Shown here piece by piece: positions 56,392-64,000 of a stretch of 64,000 nucleotides of DNA. Every line of letters starts with the position of its first letter. The stretch's first letter is position 1. Under the pieces are notes generated by a model that saw nothing but the letters and a program-made list of their open reading frames with translations, had not been told where the DNA came from and ran no database searches. Source of the DNA: Malus domestica (lineage: Eukaryota; Streptophyta; Magnoliopsida; Rosales; Rosaceae); assembly GCF_042453785.1 (NCBI RefSeq), contig NC_091677.1, positions 6,977,501-7,041,500 of the forward strand, given 5' to 3'. The position numbers were made by a program, and so were the translations under genes.

Positions 56392-57224
56392 GTTTTTTGC
56401 ATCTCCACCCCTACACTAAATAGCCTTAGCAATTGGTAATAAAATATTAGTATTTAAATAATACAAAATAATTTTTAATTGTTTTCCTTTTTCTTTTTTC
56501 CTATTCCTTTTCCATTTCATTTTTCCAAACTCAACCGACAACCATTCTCTAATTTTTTTTCCAGAACACTCTTCATGTTTCCTAGCCCTCTGTCTCTCAT
56601 TTCTCTCCCTCTCTCTCTCTTTACGACGCAACCCCCCTCATTTTTGAAACCTCACTCTATCTTTAATCTCTCTCATTCTCTTGCATGCATCATCATATCA
56701 CAATTTGGGTGATCCACCATTGAAGCCGAGAAAATAAAATCCAATCCAATCATGACAGCCGTCGCGGCCACCGCCACAGACATGCTAAAAACTCCGACTT
56801 GCATCAAAATTAAGGCCATTGCCCTCATCTTCCTCCCTTTCTTCTCCTCCACCGCCACGTCCTCCGCTGCACAATCTCCGTCTCTCGCATCGCAGACGCC
56901 GGAATCGCATGCTCCGAATCATCCGTCAGCTCCTTCTCCTCCTCCACCGTGACCACCGCTGGAGCTGGAAAGGATGGGGATAGTGGACGAGATCGGCGTA
57001 ATGTTGGAGGAGTTCGAGGCCTGACAGAAAAAAAAACATTAAAATAGGCGTCTGACGTCAGCTGACTTCAGACCCACCCTAGGCTCTTAGGCCGGCAAGA
57101 ATCGACGGGCCTGGCGCTCGGGGGTGCTCGGGCTCCCTCGCCAGCCAACGCTGGACTTCCTTCCTCAGGCAATCAAGCCCTGTTCTGGAGCCTGTCCCTC
57201 GAACAGGAGCTCTCGCTGTAGCTA
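56392..57224. other. Sequence between hAT-like element and Copia 3
   Basis: A pyrimidine-rich stretch (56475-56700) precedes a possible short coding piece at 56752-56952 (MTAVAATATDMLKTP...), which I do not recognise; it ends in a proline run and a stop. The 57050-57200 segment is GC-rich and may be the distal end of the Copia 3 LTR or another repeat. Confidence 0.4.
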
Positions 57225-57466
57225 CTCTTAAGGTTGAAAGAGAGAGGGCTGGCGGCAATTAGAGAGAGAATAAAGTGATTTAATTGTGAATTGTGTTTGT
57301 ATCACCGCACTGTACTTTTATTTATAGTAATAGGATAGGCAAAAACCTTATCCTTTAGGATTACAACATTTAATAGGTAATCAACTCCTAATAGGAATAT
57401 AAGATACATTCTCATATCTAATAGGATTTACACAATCATATTCCTATTCTAAATATGACTACAACA
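57225..57466 (-). repeat. Copia 3 3' LTR (distal end undefined)
   Basis: From 57466 downwards it reads TGTTGTAGTCATATTTAGAA, with a TATAAATAAA box and a CT-rich end. It is directly preceded on its strand by CACTCAGGGGGGAG, a clear polypurine tract (57480-57467). Homology to 9612-9850 ends near 57237. The LTR may continue into the GC-rich DNA below. Confidence 0.75.
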
Positions 57467-57889
57467 CTCCCCCCTGAGTGTGTAAATACTCAACAAACCA
57501 TCGTATTAGATCTTCAACAGGTAAGGTAGAATAGTTGATGAAGTCATCAGCATAATGGGTGAATGCGAGTCTCAAATTTAAGAAAGTATGCATTTGTAGT
57601 AAAACTCACAAGACCTCGTTATGGTAAAACCTAAGGCATGGGGAAAACCTATAGACTAAGGAGAAAAGTGAGAAGTATGCATAATGTCTAAAACAAGCGT
57701 CAAACAAGACGAAAGTAGTGAATTCACTAGAGTATGATCATCCCAGGATGGGTGCCTCATTAAAACTTCGTTCCAGTGGGAAAAATGCTCCTAATCGTAG
57801 GAAAAATAGTACATTAAGATCATGTGAGTATGTTTCTAGATACTCCCCCTGAGTTAGACATAACTTTTAAATAAGAGAACTACAAGTGA

Positions 57890-59760
57890 TTCAACTCAGA
57901 TAATTTACGCATACCGATTCCTTGGACGAGCTTTTGAAAAGTAGACTTTGGCAACGACTTGGTGAAGAGATCAACCAGGTTGTCCTGAGAATGAATTTGC
58001 TTAACTTCAATGTTCTGATGCTGCTACCGCTGGTGTGAGTAAAAGAACTTCGGCACTATGTGCTTGGTGTTGTCTTCCTTGATGTATCCCTTCTGTAACT
58101 GCTCGATACATGCTACATTGTCTTCAAAGATCGTCGTAGGAAGGTTAACAACTGATGTAAGACTACTAGTGCTTCAAATATGTTCCATAACTTTTCTCAG
58201 CCAAAAGCATTCACGCGATGCTTCATGTAGGGTGAGAATTCAGCATGGTTCGACAAAGTCGCAATTAGCGTTTGCTTAGTCCAAGAGATAGCGGTGTCTC
58301 CAACGGTAAAGACATAACCTGTTTGAGAATATGCCATATGTGGGTCAGACAGATATCCAGCATTTACATAACCAACAAGGCGAGAATCAATTCAGGAACC
58401 ACAGGGGGCGGCAACACTCGAAGATTCGCGGGTATAGAACAAGCCCAAATCCGTAATACCCTTAAGGTAGCGAAAAATGTCTTTAACACCATTCCAGTGC
58501 CTACGTGTGGGCGCATTACTGTATCTTACCAAAATATTAACAGCGAAAGAGATGTCGGGTCTAGTGCACTGAGCCAAGTATAATAAAACCCCAATTGCAC
58601 TTAGGTATGGAATTTCGGGTTCCAAAATCTCTTCCTCATCCTCATTTGGACGGAAGGGATCTCGTTTAGTATTTAGAGTCCGAACGACCATGGGTGTACT
58701 TGAAGGCTTTGCTTTATCCTCATTAAAACGTTGCAACAAAGTGACAATCTGAATGTTAACATGCCTATCTCCCCCTAACAACGAGAAGACTGTCTCATCA
58801 AAGTGACAATCTGTAAAATGTGCGATAAAGAGATATTTTGTCAAAGGTTCTAAGTAGCGAACAATTGATGACGAATCATAACCGACATAGATTCCCAGTT
58901 TTCTCTGAAGACCCATTTTGGTACGTAGCGGCGGTGCTATTGGCACATAAATGGCACTCCCAAACACCAGTAAATGCAAGATGTCAGGACCATATCCAGT
59001 TACTAACTATAACAATGAATGTGGTTAGGTAACAGTAGGCATCAGGCAGACCAACATAGTTGCTTGCAATATTGCATAACCCAGGCAGATACCAGCAATT
59101 TAGTTCTTATAACCAAAGTCTGAGCTATCAATTGAAGACACTTTATGAAAGCTTTTGCCAGGCCATTTTGGGTGTGACCATGGGGTACATGATGTTCCAT
59201 ATCAATCCCTATTAACATGCAATAATCGTCAAAAGTCTGACGTAAACTCTCCAACGTTATCTAGTCGAATTGACTTAATCGGATAATCAGGGTGGTGAGC
59301 CCTTAGCTTAATGATTTGAGCTACGAATTTAGCAAACGCAGCGTTACATATGGACAACAGGAAAACATGTGACTATTGTCTCGATGCATCAACCAATACC
59401 ATAAAGTATCTAAATGGTCTGTAGGTTGGTTGGATAGGTTTACAAATGTCCCATTGAATCTTCTGAAGAAACTTAGGGGGGTCGTGAATAATCTTTGTAT
59501 GTAAGGGTTGAGTATTTAACTTCCCTAAAGAAGATGCTTTGCATGGCGGGAGTCCAACATAGGAATGTAACCTATGCCAATGTGAAGATTTGAGGATACA
59601 GCGTGTCATGTCACGTCCAGGATGTCCTAAACGGTCATGCCCAAGCAACAAAGTGTACTGGAACTCAAGCATAGGGCCGGCCACACTGTGGGCTTCTATG
59701 CCACGAATGGTTGTGATGTACAACCCACTCGGCAGACATTCCAACTTCTCATGAATACGC
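57890..59760 (-). pseudogene. Copia 3 pol remnant (integrase, RNase H; RT core lost)
   Basis: Minus-strand pieces in order: integrase zinc region and start of core (RLGHPGRDM, WDICKPIQPTYRPF; about 59744-59373), integrase part around HGHTQNGLAKAFIKCLQ (59254-59042), integrase C-terminal region (IYVPIAPPLRTKMGLQRKLG; from 58979), then directly KPSSTPMVV, YLAQCTRPDISFAVN and RYLKGITDLGLFY near the end of RT, and RNase H (SQTGYVFTVGDTAISW near 58300). Around 58745 the sequence jumps from the integrase tail to the RT end, so the central RT including YVDD is missing. Many frameshifts and stops occur. Confidence 0.8.
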
Positions 59761-60299
59761 TTCTGGCCATATTCGTATGAAGTGATACAAAGGAATTCAG
59801 AACCATTATCTTCAGTGGTTTCAATATGATATTGATTATCTCAAATATCTCTAAAACTCAGCAACGTTCTTCCAGAACGTGGATAATAGAGTGCCTCATT
59901 AATGGTTAAAATAGTACCATTGGACAACATGATACAGGTTTTTCCGTATCTTTCAATCAGGTTGGATGGGCTTGAGATAGTTGTCAAATGAGCTTTCTTG
60001 GGTATTAAGTTAGTAAAATAGTGTCATTCACGCAAGATGATGTGTGTGATTGCACTATCTGCCAGACAACTGACTTCCTCACTAGACATACCTAGAAATA
60101 AATTGATTGAATTGGTCACATGCATAAATATTTCATTCAATTAAGCAATTTGAGAAAATAATATCCATTCAAATAACAACCCATAATTCAAAACAAACCA
60201 AAACCAAACAAATTATTCCAAATACTTGTAAAAATTGTTCTAAATTAAACCATAAACCTAGAAAACTTGGGGGTAAGGCCGGCTACTCCTAGTGGGCTT

Positions 60300-61321
60300 G
60301 GCCACTAGGGGTAAACACCCTAAAAACATGTCTAATTTATTCATCCATATAAGCTAACGCCTCTTGAAAATTCGATATCTCCATTGATGTAGTTGCATCT
60401 TCTGGATGATCCACATGTGCAAAGTTAAACTCATAACATGAATGATACTTGGCAATAGCCTCAGGGGAAGCTTGGCATATGCGTGACCAATGATCTCTTG
60501 ATTCACAACGGTAGCATATGTCCAGTTCAGTAGAATCAGGTTGAACGGGAGGTTTGCCCTTGTTCTTGAAGTTTGAGGTCTTAGGGGCAAGTGGTGGACG
60601 TTGTTGGGTCACATTTCCTCCCTTAGGTGTGGCACTCTATTGACCTTAGGCACGTGGTGGGGCTTGCCGCCCATTGCTATGGCCATGACAACTCTTTCGT
60701 CGTTTATGGTTGCTAGAATCTATCGCATGCGCTTCAGGCGCAGTGTTCGAGCCAGTCGGTCGAGCTTGATGATTTTTCATCAAAAGATGGTTTTTCTTTT
60801 CAGTAAGAAGTAAAACAGAGATCAACTTTGAAAACTTGGTGAATTTTTGTGCCCTATATTGTTGCTGCATGACAATATTGGTGGCATGAAATGTCGAGGA
60901 GATCTGATTTAGTTAGTTCCACTTTGCAAAATTTCAACAGTGAACGGATTCTACAAACTTCAGAGTTGTATTCATTCACGGACTTAATGTCCTAGAAACA
61001 AAGATGCTGCTAGTCGTGTCTTGCTTCAGGCAAGTATATGTCTTTATGGTGATCGAAACGGTCGACCAGAGCAAGCTAAAGGGTGCGTAGGTCCTCCTTA
61101 GCGAGATACTCAGTCTGCAGTGCATGATGGATGTGTTTTTGAATAAAGATCATTGCAGTAGCCTTCTAAGCTTCATCAACAGGTTTGTCGGCGATAGGTG
61201 CCTCGATTGTGGCTCTAATGCCCTTTGCAGTGAGATGGAGCTTCACATCTTGAACCCACTTCAAATAGTTTCTTCCAGAGACTTCTAGAGCGAAGAAATC
61301 AAGCTCGTTCAAGTTCAACAT
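60300..61321 (-). pseudogene. Copia 3 gag remnant
   Basis: Starts at ATG 61321 (MLNLNELDFFALEVSGRNYL, WVQDVKLHL) and ends with the zinc knuckle CYRCESRDHWSRIC near 60520 and a Met/Glu-rich tail at 60337. At least four TAG stops interrupt the first 130 codons. Several stand where Trp (TGG) would be expected, for example near 61170. Confidence 0.75.
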
Positions 61322-61839
61322 ATCCCTAAAACAGAGGGGAAAACGTGAGTAGTCATATGGTAAGCCATAGACATATATCGTAGAACATACAGGTTCTATA
61401 GATATGTATTGGTTTTATTTATGCATGAAAACTACAAGTTTCATGTGGTATGTTTTGAATGAGAACTTCGGGTTTCAAAGGCACTAAATTTGAAACTACA
61501 AGTTCAATTTAGTTTTATGAACAATTAGTTCATAATAAGAGATTCCTGCAAGAAACACAGAATGCAATATATTAATTTAAATATAGTGGGTTTGAGTTTC
61601 TTCGGGAACTCAAGTGTGAAAGCTTTGTTACTACGAAAGTATGTCAACGGTTCAAAGTATAAAAATAAATTATTGAATCGTTAATGTCCAAAAGTGATAT
61701 TCAAGTCAATAATTTTATATTCATTATCAGATTAATAGACTGCATGTCACTTTTAATTAATTCAATAAATCAGGCCATAAGGGGTCGATTGTAGAAGCAA
61801 AATAATACTAAAATAAAAGCATTGGGTCGAAAATACCAT

Positions 61840-62260
61840 AGCCCAAAAAATAGGGTTGGGTGCCATGAGCAAAAGGGCTTGGAGGTGGGCTACAGGCCAT
61901 AGGCCGGGTTGGAAACAAAAAACCTAGCAGCAGGGCTGCTAGTTTTGGCCTCAAAAAGGCGCGGGAGACTTGGGCCCAACACGGGGTTGGCTTGGGTGCG
62001 GCGCGGGAAACCCCAGTTAAGCTGGATTCTGTTTGGGCTATTAAGGTGAGCCCAGCCGCATGGGCTGGCTGCTTGTTATGCTGGCCAGGGCTAAGACAAA
62101 GCCTAGCAAGCATGACAGCTTGCTGGCGTGGGCCGAAACCAAGAACCGGGGCTGCAGGCCCGTGTCTGGGAACAAGTCCAGCATGCTTATGGTATGCAGG
62201 TTTGGGCTCGGGCGGACCAGGGCTTTCAGGCTCGTGTGATAGGAACCTAAGTCGAACCTT
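61840..62260. other. GC-rich island in the Copia 3 leader
   Basis: About 400 bases of G/C-rich, partly repetitive sequence (gggctgg, ggcttgg, ggccgggt) inside otherwise AT-rich DNA. Open frames on both strands (61808-62356 minus, 61992-62351 plus) show no domain and probably reflect base composition. Confidence 0.55.
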
Positions 62261-62350
62261 GGTTATGTTTGAAAATGAGCAGCAAGCCAGAAAGCTGCAC
62301 ATGTGGTCCAGAGAGTCGGGGCGACGCCGTCCCACGGTGATGCTGCAATA

Positions 62351-64000
62351 AATCACCCAATTTTGTTTTTTTTTTCTTTTCGAATCTAGGTTGAAACTAA
62401 TTGCTTTTGATTTATGAATATACTTTTACTCACATATTCCACATAGCAAATAAAATTACGTAATGCATGAAACAAATATATAAACATATACAATATATAT
62501 ATATATATATATATATCGTAAGGAAAATATAAACATAAAGGGATTCATGCATCATGGGGAATGTTTTCATGCTTCATAGATGTTTCAAATATCTTTTTTT
62601 ATTTTAAGCGTATCTTGTCCGTGAGTCTTTCAAGATAATTGTATCAAAATTCCAGATTTTTCTACCGAGCCGTTTGACCGTGGCAAAGAAAAGAAAGGCC
62701 AGCGCTCAACTTTCCTATATTGACATTTTTGGACGTTTTGGGTATTTTGGAGGTCAAGATGACATATTTTAAGGAAGGTTCCTTCTAAGGATTTGTTGGG
62801 AACGTCTTCAGCAAAGGCGTAGCCACCACAAGGCTAAGGTGGGCTGTAGCCTAGGGAGGTTTTCTGTAAGGGTAGTGTTATCCATGTACTCATTTTTACT
62901 TTTTACACACTTCTCTTAATTGTCGGTTGTTCGGATCGAATGAATTGAAAATGATCACTGACAAAATATTAATAAGGTTGTGTTGGAAGTAAAAATGGGT
63001 TTGTGAATAGATCTATTCTTTTGTAAACTCATGCTTATAGCCTACTCAATTTCAATACATATTGTTATTTAATGTATATTTAGTAGAGGAGAAGTAGTAA
63101 ATAATAGTTTTATGCTAAAAATCATAAATTAGTTCTATCTCCAATCCCCCTTTATTCTATTCTTTAAGGAAAAAGACCATTTATCCTATGTAATTTAGCT
63201 TCTGTGCTTCTTACTCAAGAAAAGATTAATAAGTTCTTTAAATACACAATTAAATCCCTATCTCCGCAATTCCTAACTTTTTGTTGCAATTTTATAATGA
63301 ATGTCACCTTTGGTACGTTCTTAATCTCTTTATTTACTTATTCTTGATTCAATTAGTAGGTTAATTATTTATATGATCCTTAAATTTATCGATTAGGGTT
63401 ATAATTTTGAGAATAGTTTATATTATATTGTTGTTCTTTTATATTGATTATTATATATTTTATATAAGCAAAAAAATAAACATATGATTTTATGGTACTA
63501 TTTTCAACTAGCCTACCCAAGAAAAAAATCATGGCTTTGTCGTTGGCCTTCAGCTTTCAAAAGAGACATTGCAGAACCACATTGAAGTTGATTTGGTCAA
63601 TCAAAAGTCTTCTTTTTTTCTTCTTTTTTTTTGAAGTCTAAATTTGACTTTAAATAAGAAACCTTTTATTAGCTAAATTATTATTTTATTATGTTTCCTA
63701 AGACTTTTTTAGGTGGGATTTTATCTTGTAGTAGCATAAATAAGGCTATTTGGCCATTAGGTTAAGGGCATACTACTTTAGAGAACTCGATTAGAGAGCT
63801 TTTGTCAATTCAAGTTTATTTACAAAGTGTTTTTTTATCCATGTTCTTAATAATATTATGCTTTATGATTGTGTGTAACTAATTTGTTTTGCTAGGGCAA
63901 GGCCATGAGTCTTAGCATGAATATGTAGTATTTATTTCATTGCTTGTGATATTATGCATGCATACTTTGAATTATTAATCTACTGTGTTATACTGTCTTT
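62351..64000. other. AT-rich intergenic, no gene seen
   Basis: Includes a TA microsatellite at about 62490-62516 and a MITE copy at 62872-63010. Two loosely complementary phrases (ggcgtagccacc near 62816 and catggctttgtcg near 63530) might be ends of a degraded element of about 720 bp. No exon recognised. Confidence 0.45.
62872..63010. repeat. MITE-like repeat, family D copy 2
   Basis: gtagtgttatccatgtactc...ggaagtaaaaatgggtttgtgaatagat aligns over its length with 22898-23042. Confidence 0.55.

Larger units (their letters stand above)
57225..62350 (-). mobile_element. Copia 3, decayed Ty1/copia element (minus strand)
   Basis: Reading on the minus strand: a GC-rich leader, gag (from 61321), integrase, a short RT remnant, RNase H, a polypurine tract (57480-57467) and the 3' LTR starting at 57466 with TGTTGTAGTC. 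No second LTR of this family was found to the right within the window, so the 5' end is truncated or rearranged and the 62350 limit is approximate. The gag RLGHPGRDM-type integrase entry suggests the Retrofit/Ale-like lineage (inference). The same family left an LTR at 9612-9850. Confidence 0.75.

Noticed and set aside
56673..56952. Short Ala- and Ser-rich frames on both strands, possibly membrane protein pieces
   Set aside because: Similarity to any transporter family was too weak to support.
62816..63540. Possible DNA transposon with ends ggcgtagccacc and catggctttgtcg
   Set aside because: Ends match poorly and no target duplication was found.

Overview
This is a plant nuclear window from a eudicot. 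It has split genes with GT-AG introns, AT-rich intergenic DNA full of small hairpin transposons, and several Ty1/copia retrotransposons. The genes and the look of the repeats suggest Rosaceae (apple or pear relatives), but that is an inference from memory, not a search. No tRNA, rRNA, CRISPR array or bacterial gene was seen.

Layout. Four apparently intact host genes were rebuilt exon by exon: (1) a GPI-anchored protein of the At4g28100 type (3027-4093, +, 2 exons, 326 aa); (2) an equilibrative nucleoside transporter of the ENT3/4/6/7 clade (8478-6104, -, 9 coding exons, 429 aa); (3) petC, the Rieske iron-sulfur subunit of cytochrome b6f (19705-11969, -, 5 exons, 227 aa); (4) a D-type cyclin closest to CYCD6;1 (31997-33820, +, 6 exons, 300 aa). 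In all four the reading phase closes at every junction. Broken host genes are a tyrosine/aromatic amino-acid decarboxylase fragment (10880-11310) and several captured exons at 52.2-55.6 kb.

Mobile DNA dominates the rest. Copia 1 (12640-18204) sits inside intron 3 of petC in the opposite orientation, with 703-bp LTRs differing at 4 sites and a 5-bp target duplication. Copia 2 (41910-47775) has a target duplication (ctaca) and a normal 819-bp 3' LTR, but its 5' LTR is replaced by a perfect inverted repeat of the LTR 3' part. Directly after it, the primer-binding position is a 16-nt segment complementary to its own LTR. Copia 3 (about 57.2-62.3 kb, minus strand) is decayed and has lost the reverse-transcriptase core.

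A non-autonomous hAT-like element (54122-56383) has an 8-bp target duplication and carries exon fragments of three unrelated host genes (TAF6, ALDH10/betaine-aldehyde dehydrogenase, an FAD monooxygenase), all in one orientation. Next to it, 50953-53946 may be a second, CACTA-like capture element holding a DUF639-gene exon and unrecognised exons. A long-TIR Mutator-like element (30201-31361), a Harbinger-like element (26088-26932) and several MITE families fill other gaps.

The host genes do not form a pathway. The main biological interest is retrotransposition gone wrong (Copia 2), exon shuffling by DNA transposons, and a large recent insertion carried in the intron of an essential photosynthesis gene.
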